Shown: positions 47,199 through 56,709 of the stretch, piece by piece
Position numbering within the stretch: position 1 is the first letter of the stretch
Layout: the number at the start of each line of letters is the position of its first letter
Assembly (NCBI RefSeq): GCF_000783395.1
Contig: NZ_JSFK01000003.1
Span: forward strand, 135-64,134
DNA length: 64,000 bases
Reading direction: 5' to 3'
DNA from: Pseudomonas chlororaphis
GTDB taxonomy: Bacteria; Pseudomonadota; Gammaproteobacteria; Pseudomonadales; Pseudomonadaceae
Notes under the pieces: model-generated
Told to the model about the DNA's origin: nothing
Databases searched by the model: none
Seen by the model: the letters and a program-made list of their open reading frames with translations, nothing else
Program-made: the position numbers and the translations under genes

Positions 47199-49199
47199 AT
47201 GAGTGCATCGTCTACCCCCGCCAGCGGTCTGGTGCGCATGAATCCGCCGGTGTTCTACTTCGCCGCGACGGTCATTCTGCTGTTTGGTCTCGTTGTTATC
47301 GCCATGCCTGAACAGGCCGGCGCCTGGCTGCTGGAAGCGCAAAACTGGGCGGCCAATACGGTCGGCTGGTACTACATGCTCGCGATGACCCTGTATCTGG
47401 TCTTCGTGGTGGTCACCGCCTTATCCGGCTACGGCAAGATAAAACTCGGTGCCGACCACGACGAGCCCGAATTCAGTTACCTGTCCTGGGCCGGCATGCT
47501 GTTCGCCGCCGGGATCAGCATCACTCTGTTCTTCTTCTGCGTCTCTGAACCGCTGACCCACATGCTGCAGCCGCCGCAAGGCGAGGCGGGCACCGCGGAT
47601 GCGGCGCGTCAGGCCATGCAGATTCTGTTTCTGCACTGGGGCCTGCATGGCTGGGGCGTGTTTGCCTTCGTCGGCATGGCGCTGGCCTATTTCGCTTACC
47701 GCCACAATCTGCCGCTGGCCTTGCGTTCGGCGCTGTACCCGTTGATCGGCAAACGCATCAATGGCCCGATCGGTTACGCGGTGGATGGCTTCGGCATCAT
47801 CGCCACGGTGTTCGGTCTGGGCGCCGACATGGGCTTCGGTGTGCTGCACCTCAACTCCGGTCTCGACTACCTGTTCGGCATCGCGCACACCCAGTGGATT
47901 CAGGTCGGCCTGATCACGCTGATGATGGGCGCGGCGATCATCGTCGCCGTCTCGGGTGTCGATAAAGGCGTGCGGGTGATGTCCGACATCAACATGCTGC
48001 TGGCCTGCGCGCTGCTGCTGTTCGTGTTGTTCGCCGGGCCTACTCAGCACCTACTGAACACCTTGATCCAGAATCTTGGCGACTACCTCGGCGCCTTGCC
48101 GATGAAGAGTTTCGACCTCTACGCCTACGACAAACCGAGCGACTGGCTCGGTGGCTGGACAGTGTTTTACTGGGCCTGGTGGATTGCATGGTCGCCATTT
48201 GTGGGCTTGTTCATCGCACGGATTTCCCGTGGCCGCACCATCCGCGAATTCGTCTTCGGCGTATTGCTGATTCCGCTCGGTTTTACCCTCGCGTGGATGT
48301 CGATCTTCGGTAACAGCGCAATCGATCAGGTGCTCAACCACGGCATGAGCGCGCTGGGCATGTCGGCCATCGACAACCCGTCGATGAGTATTTACCTGCT
48401 GCTGGAAACCTACCCGTGGAGTAAAACCGTCATCGCCGTGACGGTGTTTATCAGCTTCGTGTTCTTCGTCACCTCTGCCGATTCCGGCACTGTGGTGCTC
48501 TCGACGCTGTCGGCCAAGGGCGGCACTCCGGACGAAGACGGGCCGAAATGGCTGCGGGTGTTCTGGGGCGCGATGACCGCGCTGATCACCAGTGCGCTGC
48601 TGTTCTCCGGCAGCATCGATGCGCTGAAGTCAGCGGTGGTGCTGACCTCGTTGCCGTTCTCGCTGATCTTGCTGCTGATGATGTGGGGCCTGCACAAGGC
48701 GTTCTATCTGGAGTCGCAGAAGCAGATCGCGCAGCTGCATTCGCTGGCACCGGTCTCAGGTTCACGGCGCGGCACGGGCGGCTGGCGCCAGCGCTTGAGT
48801 CAGGCTGTGCACTTCCCGTCGCGGGACGAGGTGTACCGCTTCATGGACACCACGGTGCGCCCGGCGATTGAGGAAGTGACGGCGGTGTTCGTCGAGAAAG
48901 GCCTGAACGTGGTCACCCAGCCGGATCCGGCCAATGACAGCGTCAGCCTCGAAATCGGCCATGGTGATGCGCATCCGTTCATCTATCAGGTGCAGATGCG
49001 CGGCTACTTCACGCCGTCGTTCGCGCGTGGCGGCATGGGTTCAAAGCAGCTCAACAATCGCCGTTACTACCGCGCCGAAGTGCACTTGAGCGAGGGCAGT
49101 CAGGACTACGATCTGGTCGGCTACACCAAAGAGCAGATCATCAACGACATCCTCGATCAGTACGAACGCCACATGCAGTTCCTGCATCTGGTGCGTTGA
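47199..49199 (+). CDS. betT: BCCT-family choline transporter BetT
   Basis: A 666-residue secondary transporter with about twelve membrane spans. The BCCT signature WTVFYWAWWIAWSPFVGLFI lies near residue 325. A ~150-residue cytoplasmic tail follows the last span; in related P. syringae BetT such a tail senses osmotic stress. It imports choline (possibly choline sulfate or betaine) as osmoprotectant precursor. The BetI-like dyad upstream supports choline control. Methionine-rich, unlike the sulfur-starvation proteins. Confidence 0.92.
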   Translation: MSASSTPASGLVRMNPPVFYFAATVILLFGLVVIAMPEQAGAWLLEAQNWAANTVGWYYMLAMTLYLVFVVVTALSGYGKIKLGADHDEPEFSYLSWAGMLFAAGISITLFFFCVSEPLTHMLQPPQGEAGTADAARQAMQILFLHWGLHGWGVFAFVGMALAYFAYRHNLPLALRSALYPLIGKRINGPIGYAVDGFGIIATVFGLGADMGFGVLHLNSGLDYLFGIAHTQWIQVGLITLMMGAAIIVAVSGVDKGVRVMSDINMLLACALLLFVLFAGPTQHLLNTLIQNLGDYLGALPMKSFDLYAYDKPSDWLGGWTVFYWAWWIAWSPFVGLFIARISRGRTIREFVFGVLLIPLGFTLAWMSIFGNSAIDQVLNHGMSALGMSAIDNPSMSIYLLLETYPWSKTVIAVTVFISFVFFVTSADSGTVVLSTLSAKGGTPDEDGPKWLRVFWGAMTALITSALLFSGSIDALKSAVVLTSLPFSLILLLMMWGLHKAFYLESQKQIAQLHSLAPVSGSRRGTGGWRQRLSQAVHFPSRDEVYRFMDTTVRPAIEEVTAVFVEKGLNVVTQPDPANDSVSLEIGHGDAHPFIYQVQMRGYFTPSFARGGMGSKQLNNRRYYRAEVHLSEGSQDYDLVGYTKEQIINDILDQYERHMQFLHLVR

Positions 49200-49222
49200 T
49201 CGGCGGCTGGGCGCCGGGACGT

Positions 49223-49483
49223 TTACGACTCGGCGCTCAGCATCATGAACAACACCATCGCCGCCACCGGCACGCCGAATACCGCACTGCCAATGGCTAT
49301 TTCCGATCCCACGGACTGGCCGGCATGCACGACCCCCACCGCACCATTGATCACCGTCAACGCCAGCCACAGCGAGGCGAAGCCGTAGGCCATGGTCTGG
49401 CGGCTGAAGCCGATGCGCTCGCCGATGTAGAGCATCAGGGCGAGCAGGATCAGGCCGAAGAAAATAATGATGGCGGTGTGCAT
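49223..49483 (-). CDS. Small three-span membrane protein
   Basis: 86 residues starting MHTAIIIFFG. Three hydrophobic segments at about 3-20, 30-50 and 62-82. No recognised motif. It converges with betT (23-base gap) and lies downstream of the LacI-type gene. The longer frame upstream to 49603 overlaps that gene and is less likely. Function unknown. Confidence 0.65.
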   Translation of the reverse strand: MHTAIIIFFGLILLALMLYIGERIGFSRQTMAYGFASLWLALTVINGAVGVVHAGQSVGSEIAIGSAVFGVPVAAMVLFMMLSAES

Positions 49484-49572
49484 GGTGCGTTCTGCCTGAT
49501 GGAGGTGCAGTGCCGCGAAGGGGCCACCTCGGTATCCTTTAAGCATAGCCAATCCAGCCCCCGCCATATTCA

Positions 49573-50610
49573 TCAGGTGCTTTCGCGTTCGATAACTTGG
49601 CACTGCAGCAGATTCAGCCGCTGCACCTCGTCGCTCGGCAATACCCCGAGGCTTTCCAGTACGCGGGATGCAGCCAGTACGCCGATCTCCAGTGCCGGTG
49701 GTTTGATTGTGCTCAGACTTGGCAAAAGCATCTCGGCGAACGGGTAGTCGCCGAAGCCAAGAACGGCGCAGTCTTCGGGGATTTTAATGCCCGCGCGTTG
49801 CCCGGCAAGCAAGCCGCCGGCGGCGAGGTTGTCGTTGGCGAAGATTATCGCGTCTGGGCGCGGTGAGACGCTCATCAGGGCGACCATCGCCTGTTTGCCG
49901 GCCTCGAATGGTGCGCGATCAGCGTCGGGGGCGAAGACCCAAGGTTCCAGGCCGGATTCTTTTAAAGTCGCCGCGTAACCGTCGCGGCGCTCCAGTGCGC
50001 TGAAATCACCCGGTGCGCTGTTCTGCACGAAGGCGATACGTTGGTAGCCTTTTTCCAGCAGATGTTTCGCCGCCGTCACGCCCACTTCAAAATGCGAAAA
50101 ACCAATCTGCATCGGCTCGCGATCCGGCTGGTAATCCCAGGTTTCAATCACCGGAATATCTGCCTCGGCGATCATCTTTTCCGTGCCCGCGCTGTGAAAG
50201 TGACTGGTCAGCACCAGTGCCGCCGGCGACCAGCCGAGAAACGCGCGCACAGCGTTTTCTTCCTGCTCAGTGCTGAAGTAACTCGATGCCAGCAACAGCT
50301 GATAACCATGACGGCTGAGGGTGTCGCTGAAGCCTTGAATGGTGTTGGCGAAGATCGGCCCTGAGATATTCGGGATGACCATGCCGACGATTTTCCCCCG
50401 CGCCGAGGCCAACCCGCCGGCCACCAGATTCGGCACGTAACCCATTTCAGCCACGACTGCGGCGATCCGCTCGCGGCGCTCGGGCGAGACCTGCTCGGGC
50501 TGATTGAAATAGCGTGACACGGTGATCGCTGAAACCCCGGCTTGGCGCGCCACGGCATTGAGGGTCACACGGCCGGCGCCACGACGTTTGCGGGGTTTTT
50601 CTTCGCTCAA
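49573..50610 (-). CDS. LacI-family transcriptional regulator
   Basis: 345 residues from a TTG at 50610, preceded by AAGGA seven bases upstream; no ATG is available before the DNA-binding domain, and another TTG at 50634 lacks such a site. Helix-turn-helix VTLNAVARQAGVSAITVSRY is at residues ~14-33, the hinge helix NLVAGGLASARG near 62, then a periplasmic-binding-like sensor domain. The type usually binds a sugar or sugar acid; it resembles gluconate regulators GntR/GnuR. A LacI-type operator lies 88 bases upstream, between it and the divergent receptor gene. Confidence 0.9.
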   Translation of the reverse strand: MSEEKPRKRRGAGRVTLNAVARQAGVSAITVSRYFNQPEQVSPERRERIAAVVAEMGYVPNLVAGGLASARGKIVGMVIPNISGPIFANTIQGFSDTLSRHGYQLLLASSYFSTEQEENAVRAFLGWSPAALVLTSHFHSAGTEKMIAEADIPVIETWDYQPDREPMQIGFSHFEVGVTAAKHLLEKGYQRIAFVQNSAPGDFSALERRDGYAATLKESGLEPWVFAPDADRAPFEAGKQAMVALMSVSPRPDAIIFANDNLAAGGLLAGQRAGIKIPEDCAVLGFGDYPFAEMLLPSLSTIKPPALEIGVLAASRVLESLGVLPSDEVQRLNLLQCQVIEREST

Positions 50611-50656
50611 GGCTCGATCCTTCTTAAAAACCAAATCGCATATAAAAGTAATTTTT

Positions 50657-50693
50657 CAGTATTGGACGCTCTATGTGCGGCTTGCCAATACTG
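50657..50693. promoter_or_regulatory. Perfect dyad in the LacI/receptor gap
   Basis: CAGTATTGG and CCAATACTG, nine-base perfect arms with a 19-base spacer. Placed beside the LacI-type operator. Could bind a second regulator or form a hairpin in the receptor leader. Confidence 0.5.
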
Positions 50694-50697
50694 TCGA

Positions 50698-50711
50698 TGG
50701 TAGCGCTAACA
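50698..50711. promoter_or_regulatory. LacI-type operator
   Basis: TGGTAGCGCTAACA, symmetric at 12 of 14 positions with the central CG of LacI-family operators. Close to the TGGTAGCGCTACCA form known for gluconate regulators. Likely site for the adjacent LacI-type protein. Confidence 0.7.
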
Positions 50712-50815
50712 AGGCGCGCTGTCTGCTACTCGCTCGAGCGAATGCCCAAGACACCGATTCAGGCGCTGTCGTCGCAGAACGGCAGCGGTTAAGGGCCAAT
50801 TTCGAGCGGGCAAAC

Positions 50816-53041
50816 ATGCACAATATTCCTGGGGCGACACACACACTGGCGCAGTCGATTCGCGCCGCCGGCTGGTTATTCACGGGGTTGGCGGCGCTGC
50901 CGTTGCCCAACGTATTCGCTGCCGAGAGCAGTGATCAGGAGCCGACACTCAAATCCGTGACCGTCACTGCCACGCGCCGCGAAGAGTCGCTGCAAAAAGT
51001 GCCGGTCGCGGTGTCCGTCATCGATGGCGAACAGCTTGAGCGCGACAACCGCAACGGCGTGGCCAGTATCGTGCAGCAAGTGCCGTCGCTGAACTTCCGC
51101 ACTGGCGCTTCGAACAAGGACACCTCGTTGTTCGTGCGTGGCGTCGGCACGATTTCCACCTCGCCGGGTGTCGAACCGACCGTGGCGACGGTGATCGATG
51201 GCGTGGTGTATGCGCGACCGGGTCAGTCCACGCTCGATCTGCTGGATCTGGAGCGCGTCGAAGTATTGCGCGGCCCGCAAGGCACGCTGTTCGGCAAAAA
51301 CGCATCGGCCGGCGTGCTCAACATCACCAGCAAGGCGCCGACCGCCGAGACCCACGGCTACATCGATCAGTCGTACTACAGCGGCAATGAAAGTCGCACC
51401 CGATTTGGTATCGGCGGCAGCCTGATTCCGGACACGCTGAAGGGCTCGATCAGCACGCTGTTTGGCACCTACGACGGTAACGTCGACAACAAACACAACG
51501 GCCAAGAGGTCAACGGTTACAACCATCGCGGCGTGCGCGGCAAACTCGAATTCACCCCGAATGACGACGTCACCTTCACCCTGATTGCCGATTACATGCA
51601 GTCCCACGACGACGGTCCCAATGGCGTTGTCAGCAAGTCGCTGACCCCGGCCTTCACCAACGCGCTGAGTCCGGTCAATGCAAGCAGCCACAACCGCGAT
51701 ATCAACACCGACACCCGCAGCTATGTCGAGGACATCAACAAAGGTCTGTCCGGCCAACTCGACTGGCAACTGGGCGATTACACCCTGACGTCGATCACCG
51801 CATGGCGTGGCTGGGACAACACCCAATATCAGGACGGCGACCGTCTCGGCACCGTGACCGCAGCGTTTCCCGGTACGGCGGACAAGGGCGATCTGGCCTT
51901 CGATCAATACTCGCAAGAGCTGCGCCTGGCCTCGCCGAAAGGCGAGTTCCTAGAGTACGTCGGCGGCCTGTTCTACATGCACGGCAAGGACGACGAGACC
52001 TATCAGCGCACGCTGACCACCACCACGCGCACCGACCGTGGTGTCGCCGATTACAGCACCACCAGCGACAGCTATGCGGTGTTCGGTGAGAGCACGCTGA
52101 ACTTCACGTCCGACTTTCGCGGCATCGCCGGCCTGCGCTACACCCACGATGATCTCGAATACGATCACCGCCGCGTTTCGACTTCAGCAACCACCGTCAG
52201 CGGTATCCAACCGGCGACCAGCAGCTCAGGCTCGGTCGACGAAGACGGCTGGTCCGGCCGCCTCGGTGTGCAGTACGACTTGAGCGATACGGTCACCACT
52301 TATCTGACGTATTCGCGCGGCTACAAAGGCCCGGCCTACAACGTGTTCTTCAACATGCAGCCGCGCGACACCGAGGCGCTTAAACCGGAGACCTCCAACA
52401 CTTGGGAGGCAGGCATCAAAGCCACTTCCTGGAACAATCGCCTGACCACCAACCTCGCGGTATTCCACAGCGAGTACGACAACTACCAGGCGAACTTCTT
52501 CGACACCGTCGCCGGGCAAGTGGTGACGCGTTTGATCAACGCCGGCAGCGTCAGCACCGAAGGCGTCGAACTCGATTACGCCTTGCAGGCGACCCAGCAA
52601 TTGAAGCTGTCCGGCGCACTCGCCTACACCCGCGCACGGATCGACGAATTCGCCTGCCCGGCGGGCGCGGCGGCGTCGTGCAACGTCAACGGCAAACCGC
52701 TGCCGTTCAGCCCGGACTGGAAAAGCTACGTGCGCGCCGATTACACCATCCCGCTGGATAACGGCCTGGATATCGAGCTCGGCACCGACTACAGCTGGCA
52801 GAGCGAAGTGCAGTACGACATCAGCCAGAACGCCGACACCAAACAAGGCGCCTACGGCCTGTGGAACGCCAGTGTTGCGCTCGCCGATTACAGCAATGGC
52901 TGGCGCGTCGCGCTGCTGGGCAAGAACCTCACCGACAAGTCCTATTCACCGTTGCTCGCCAGCGGCGGCAACTACATCTATCGCGCTGTGCCACGGGATG
53001 ACGAGCGCTACTTCGGCGTGCAACTGCGCAAGGATTTCTGA
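50816..53041 (+). CDS. TonB-dependent outer-membrane receptor 2
   Basis: A 741-residue receptor. Signal peptide to about residue 37 (NVFAAESS), TonB-box-like SVTVTATRRE, plug with FVRGVGTI and VLRGPQGTLFGKNASAGVLN, barrel ending YFGVQLRKDF. The start at 50816 is the last ATG before the signal peptide; the frame is open upstream but translates the regulatory gap. A monooxygenase gene follows after one base, so both are cotranscribed. Divergent from and probably repressed by the LacI-type regulator. Cargo is likely an organosulfur compound, perhaps sugar-linked. Confidence 0.92.
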   Translation: MHNIPGATHTLAQSIRAAGWLFTGLAALPLPNVFAAESSDQEPTLKSVTVTATRREESLQKVPVAVSVIDGEQLERDNRNGVASIVQQVPSLNFRTGASNKDTSLFVRGVGTISTSPGVEPTVATVIDGVVYARPGQSTLDLLDLERVEVLRGPQGTLFGKNASAGVLNITSKAPTAETHGYIDQSYYSGNESRTRFGIGGSLIPDTLKGSISTLFGTYDGNVDNKHNGQEVNGYNHRGVRGKLEFTPNDDVTFTLIADYMQSHDDGPNGVVSKSLTPAFTNALSPVNASSHNRDINTDTRSYVEDINKGLSGQLDWQLGDYTLTSITAWRGWDNTQYQDGDRLGTVTAAFPGTADKGDLAFDQYSQELRLASPKGEFLEYVGGLFYMHGKDDETYQRTLTTTTRTDRGVADYSTTSDSYAVFGESTLNFTSDFRGIAGLRYTHDDLEYDHRRVSTSATTVSGIQPATSSSGSVDEDGWSGRLGVQYDLSDTVTTYLTYSRGYKGPAYNVFFNMQPRDTEALKPETSNTWEAGIKATSWNNRLTTNLAVFHSEYDNYQANFFDTVAGQVVTRLINAGSVSTEGVELDYALQATQQLKLSGALAYTRARIDEFACPAGAAASCNVNGKPLPFSPDWKSYVRADYTIPLDNGLDIELGTDYSWQSEVQYDISQNADTKQGAYGLWNASVALADYSNGWRVALLGKNLTDKSYSPLLASGGNYIYRAVPRDDERYFGVQLRKDF

Positions 53042-53042
53042 G

Positions 53043-54362
53043 ATGAGCAGACAGTTGAAACTCGGCGCGTTTCTCATGGCCACCGGGCACCACGTGGCGG
53101 CGTGGCGTCATCCGGATGTGCCGGCGAATGCGGGTCTGGATTTCGCCCACTACAAACGGCTGGCGCAGATTGCCGAAGCGGCGAAATTCGATACGTTGTT
53201 TGTCGCCGACAGCGTCGCCGCGCCGACCCAGGACATCGCCAGTCGCATGGCACGCTCCGTTCACTTCGAACCGCTGACGTTGCTCGCGGCCTTGAGTGCG
53301 GTGACCGAGCACATCGGCCTTATCGCCACGGCAACCACCAGCTACAACGAGCCGTATCACGTGGCGCGCAAATTCGCTTCGCTCGATCACCTTTCCGGTG
53401 GCCGTGCGGGGTGGAATCTGGTGACCTCGGACAACGCCGCCGAGGCGCTGAATTTCGGTCGTGATGAACATATTGGTCATGCCGAACGCTACAGCCGCGC
53501 CCGCGAGTTTCATCAAGTGGTGACCGGTCTTTGGGATAGTTGGGAGGACGACGCTTTTGTGCGCGACAAGGCGAGCGGGGCGTATTACGACCCTGCGAAG
53601 TTGCACGTTCTGGATCATGTTGGTGAACACTTTCGCGTCAAAGGTCCGCTGAACGTTGCGCGTTCGCCGCAGGGGCAGCCGGTGATCGTGCAGGCCGGTT
53701 CTTCCGAGACTGGGCGTGAATTGGCGGCGCAGACCGCTGAGGTGGTGTTCACCGCGCAGACCTCTCTGGCCAACGCCAAGGCGTTTTACGCCGATCTCAA
53801 AGGCCGTCTGCCCAAGTACGGTCGCAGCGCTGACTCGCTGAAAATCATGCCCGGGGTTTTTGTTGTGGTCGGCGGTACCGAAGCCGAGGCGCAGGAAAAA
53901 TGTGAAACGTTTCAGCAATTAGTCGAACCCGAGGTTGGCGTCGCCTTGCTTGGGCGTATGCTGGGCAACTTCGATTTGTCGAAGTACCCGCTGGACGGGC
54001 CGTTGCCTGAGCTACCGCTGACGGAAAGCGGTCAGCAGAGCCGGCAGAAACTGCTGACAGAATTGGCGGGCCGGGAGAACCTGAGCCTTGCCGAACTCGG
54101 TCGCAAGATTGCCGGTGGGCGAGGGCATTACAGTCTGGTCGGTACCCCCGAGCAGATCGCTGATCGCTTGCAGGAATGGTTCGAACAGGGCGCGGCGGAC
54201 GGCTTCAACGTGCTGGTGCCGCATCTGCCGGGTGGGCTCGAAGACTTCGCCAATGGCGTGGTCCCGGAACTGCAACGGCGTGGGTTGTTCAGAACGGAGT
54301 ATGAGGGGCGGACGTTGCGCCAGAACCTTGGTCTCGCTCGACCCGGCAACAGATTTTTGTAA
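53043..54362 (+). CDS. FMNH2-dependent monooxygenase, DszA/NtaA-like (copy 2)
   Basis: 439 residues from an ATG two bases after the receptor stop. Luciferase-like flavin monooxygenase: LMATGHHVAAWRHPD near residue 11, TLFVADSVA near 48, LSGGRAGWNLVTSDN near 120, VIVQAGSSETGRELA near 218. It belongs to the same branch as the protein at 36760 but they are not near-identical. Predicted to cleave a C-S bond and release sulfite. Needs an FMN reductase, which I do not find in this window. Confidence 0.9.
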   Translation: MSRQLKLGAFLMATGHHVAAWRHPDVPANAGLDFAHYKRLAQIAEAAKFDTLFVADSVAAPTQDIASRMARSVHFEPLTLLAALSAVTEHIGLIATATTSYNEPYHVARKFASLDHLSGGRAGWNLVTSDNAAEALNFGRDEHIGHAERYSRAREFHQVVTGLWDSWEDDAFVRDKASGAYYDPAKLHVLDHVGEHFRVKGPLNVARSPQGQPVIVQAGSSETGRELAAQTAEVVFTAQTSLANAKAFYADLKGRLPKYGRSADSLKIMPGVFVVVGGTEAEAQEKCETFQQLVEPEVGVALLGRMLGNFDLSKYPLDGPLPELPLTESGQQSRQKLLTELAGRENLSLAELGRKIAGGRGHYSLVGTPEQIADRLQEWFEQGAADGFNVLVPHLPGGLEDFANGVVPELQRRGLFRTEYEGRTLRQNLGLARPGNRFL

Positions 54363-54367
54363 CGCCC

Positions 54368-54435
54368 AATCGCTAGCAGGGCTAGCTCCCACAGGAGACT
54401 GCATTCCAATGTGGGAGCTAGCCTGCCAGCGATGA
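54368..54435. repeat. Inverted pair of REP-like palindromes, family B variant
   Basis: CGCTAGCAGGGCTAGCTCCC and GGGAGCTAGCCTGCCAGCGA, closely spaced, between the monooxygenase and aldo/keto reductase genes. Confidence 0.85.
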
Positions 54436-54473
54436 AGTCGACACCCATTTCAAGACAGACAAGAGAGGATTCG

Positions 54474-55511
54474 ATGACTTACACCGCTGCCGAAAACCGC
54501 TACGACTCCATTCCTTACCGCCGCGTCGGGCGCAGCGGTCTGGTGCTGCCGGCGCTGTCGCTGGGCCTGTGGCACAACTTTGGCGACAGCACGCCGATCG
54601 ACACCCAGCGCTCCCTGCTGCGCACCGCGTTCGACCTGGGCATCAACCACTTCGACCTGGCCAACAACTACGGCCCGCCGTACGGCAGCGCCGAGGTCAA
54701 TTTCGGTCGCCTGCTGCGCGAAGACTTCAAGCAGTACCGCGACGAACTGATCATCTCCAGCAAGGCCGGTTGGGATATGTGGCCCGGCCCTTACGGCCAG
54801 GGCGGTGGCTCGCGCAAATACGTGCTGGCCAGCCTCGACCAGAGCCTGCAACGCCTCGGTCTGGACTATGTGGATATCTTCTATTCGCACCGCTTCGATC
54901 CGGACACCCCACTGGAAGAAACCGCCAGCGCACTCGCCACTGCGGTGCAGCAGGGCAAGGCGTTGTACATCGGCATCTCGTCGTACTCGGGAGTGAAAAC
55001 CCGCGAGATCGCGGCGCTGTTGAAAGAGTGGAAAGTGCCGTTGCTGATTCATCAGCCGGCCTACAACTTGCTCAATCGCTGGGTGGAAAAAGACCTGCTC
55101 GATACCACCGATGAACTCGGTACTGGCGTGATCGCTTTCACGCCGCTGGCGCAAGGTCTGCTCACCGCCAAATACCTTAACGGCGTGCCGGCAGATGCTC
55201 GGGTCAATCGTCCCGGCGGTGGTTCGCTGCAGGCTTCGCACTTGTCCGAGGCCAACATTGCTCATGTGCGCGCGCTGAACGAGATTGCCAAGCGTCGCGG
55301 TCAGAGCCTGGCGCAACTGGCGCTGGCGTGGACGCTGCGTGATCCGCGGGTGACTTCGGCGTTGATTGGTGCGAGCCGGCCGGAGCAGATTATCGAGAAT
55401 GTCGGGGCGTTGAAGAATTTGAATTTCAGCGCGGAAGAGCTGGCGGAGATTGACCGGTTTGCCCAGGAGGGCGGGATCAATCTTTGGGAGAAGCCCTCGA
55501 CTGCAGAGTGA
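54474..55511 (+). CDS. Aldo/keto reductase, YghZ/GPR-like
   Basis: A 345-residue NADPH-dependent aldo/keto reductase. Closest remembered relative is E. coli YghZ (L-glyceraldehyde-3-phosphate reductase): PALSLGLWHNFGD near residue 27, FDLANNYGPPYGSAE near 57 (catalytic Asp and Tyr), SSKAGWDMWPGPYG near 97, FYSHRFDPDTPLEE (His) near 140, TSALIGASRPEQI near 298. AGAGGA precedes the ATG. Placed after a receptor and a C-S-cleaving monooxygenase, it may reduce the aldehyde left by desulfonation. Two methionines, no cysteine. Confidence 0.92.
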   Translation: MTYTAAENRYDSIPYRRVGRSGLVLPALSLGLWHNFGDSTPIDTQRSLLRTAFDLGINHFDLANNYGPPYGSAEVNFGRLLREDFKQYRDELIISSKAGWDMWPGPYGQGGGSRKYVLASLDQSLQRLGLDYVDIFYSHRFDPDTPLEETASALATAVQQGKALYIGISSYSGVKTREIAALLKEWKVPLLIHQPAYNLLNRWVEKDLLDTTDELGTGVIAFTPLAQGLLTAKYLNGVPADARVNRPGGGSLQASHLSEANIAHVRALNEIAKRRGQSLAQLALAWTLRDPRVTSALIGASRPEQIIENVGALKNLNFSAEELAEIDRFAQEGGINLWEKPSTAE

Positions 55512-55539
55512 TGACGATTGGGTTGGGTCAGCAAGATCC

Positions 55540-55708
55540 AACCCCCTCACCCCAGCCCTCTCCCCCAAGGGGGCGAGGGGGAAGGGAGCCGATCTTCATG
55601 CTTTTCAAAACTTGAGTTCAACTCGAAGTTTTCAGGTCGGTGTAGTTCGCCCAAACACCTCGGTCGGTCCCCTCTCCCTCGGGGAGAGGGTTAGGGTGAG
55701 GGGCTTTT
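55540..55708. repeat. Long nested inverted repeat, family E
   Basis: Left arm CCCCTCACCCCAGCCCTCTC, right arm GGGAGAGGGTTAGGGTGAGG, with a CAAGGGGGCGAGGGGG variant near the left and CAGGTCGGTGTA in the centre. Between the convergent reductase and tauD genes. Confidence 0.85.
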
Positions 55709-55722
55709 GGCTGTAAAACGGC

Positions 55723-56565
55723 TCAACGAAAAAACGGCACATCCCCCAACACCGTCGCCCGCTGCATCACCCGCCGCGCGGGACGGTAGTCATCCACCGC
55801 GTAATGCTGCGTCACGCGGTTATCCCAGAACGCAATATCGTCCTGCTGCCAGCGCCAGCGAATGGTGAATTCCGGCCGCGTTGCATGGGCGAACAGAAAC
55901 TTCAGAATCGCCTCGCTCTCGGTTTCCGACAGCTCATTGATCTTCGACGTGAAGCCTTCATTGACGAACAACGAACGCCGCCCGCTGACCGGATGCGTAC
56001 GGATCACCGGGTGCGACAGCGGTGGATTCTTGCGTCGAGCTTCTTCCCACTGCGCCAGAGCTTCAGGCGTATTGCCGTAGCGCTCCAGCGGAAACGAGCG
56101 TGTGAAGTCGTGAGTCGCGGTCAGCCCTTCAAGCAAGCCTTTCAGCGGCGCCGACAGCGCTTCATACGCGGCAATGCCGCTGGCCCACAATGTGTCGCCA
56201 CCGAACTCCGGCAGCAACTTGGCGCTGAGCACCGCGCCCATCGCCGGAGTCGGCAGGAAGGTCACGTCGGTGTGCCAGATCGCGTTGTCGCGCACGTCGG
56301 TGACGGCGGTGTCGAGGATCAGCACTTCCGGTTGTTCCGGTACGTTCGGGTAGATCGGGTGAATGTGCAGATCGCCGAAATAGGCGGCGAAGCGTGCCTG
56401 TTGTGGCGGTTCGATTGGCTGGTTACGGAAGAACAAAACCTGGTATTTAAGCAGCGCCTGCTCGATCGCGTCGCGGTGTTCCAGGCTCAGCGGCTGGCTG
56501 ATGTCGACGCCGCTGATTTGCGCGCCGAGGGCCGAGCTTAATGGGGTGATGTTGAGGCTGCTCAT
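55723..56565 (-). CDS. tauD: Taurine dioxygenase TauD
   Basis: A 280-residue iron(II)/2-oxoglutarate dioxygenase converting taurine to aminoacetaldehyde and sulfite. Iron ligands His98, Asp100 (IWHTD) and His254 (TQHYAVDDY); 2-oxoglutarate arginine at about 265. These sit one residue before the E. coli numbering (His99, Asp101, His255). Paralogue of AtsK. It follows tauC on the same strand after a repeat pair. Three methionines, no cysteine. Confidence 0.94.
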   Translation of the reverse strand: MSSLNITPLSSALGAQISGVDISQPLSLEHRDAIEQALLKYQVLFFRNQPIEPPQQARFAAYFGDLHIHPIYPNVPEQPEVLILDTAVTDVRDNAIWHTDVTFLPTPAMGAVLSAKLLPEFGGDTLWASGIAAYEALSAPLKGLLEGLTATHDFTRSFPLERYGNTPEALAQWEEARRKNPPLSHPVIRTHPVSGRRSLFVNEGFTSKINELSETESEAILKFLFAHATRPEFTIRWRWQQDDIAFWDNRVTQHYAVDDYRPARRVMQRATVLGDVPFFR

Positions 56566-56599
56566 GGTCTTTCTCTTCGAATTCGGAGTGTCATGCTTT

Positions 56600-56690
56600 T
56601 GTGGGAGCGAGCCTGCTCGCGAATGCGGAGTGTCAGGCGACAGTTCAGTGACTGATCTGACGCTTTCGCGAGCAGGCTCGCTCCCACAGG
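56600..56690. repeat. Inverted pair of REP-like palindromes, family A
   Basis: Opposite family A palindromes between tauC and tauD, inside what is otherwise a tauABCD operon. May lower tauD transcript level or mark an old insertion. Confidence 0.88.
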
Positions 56691-56709
56691 GGAATGTTCA
56701 CAAGGCGAT

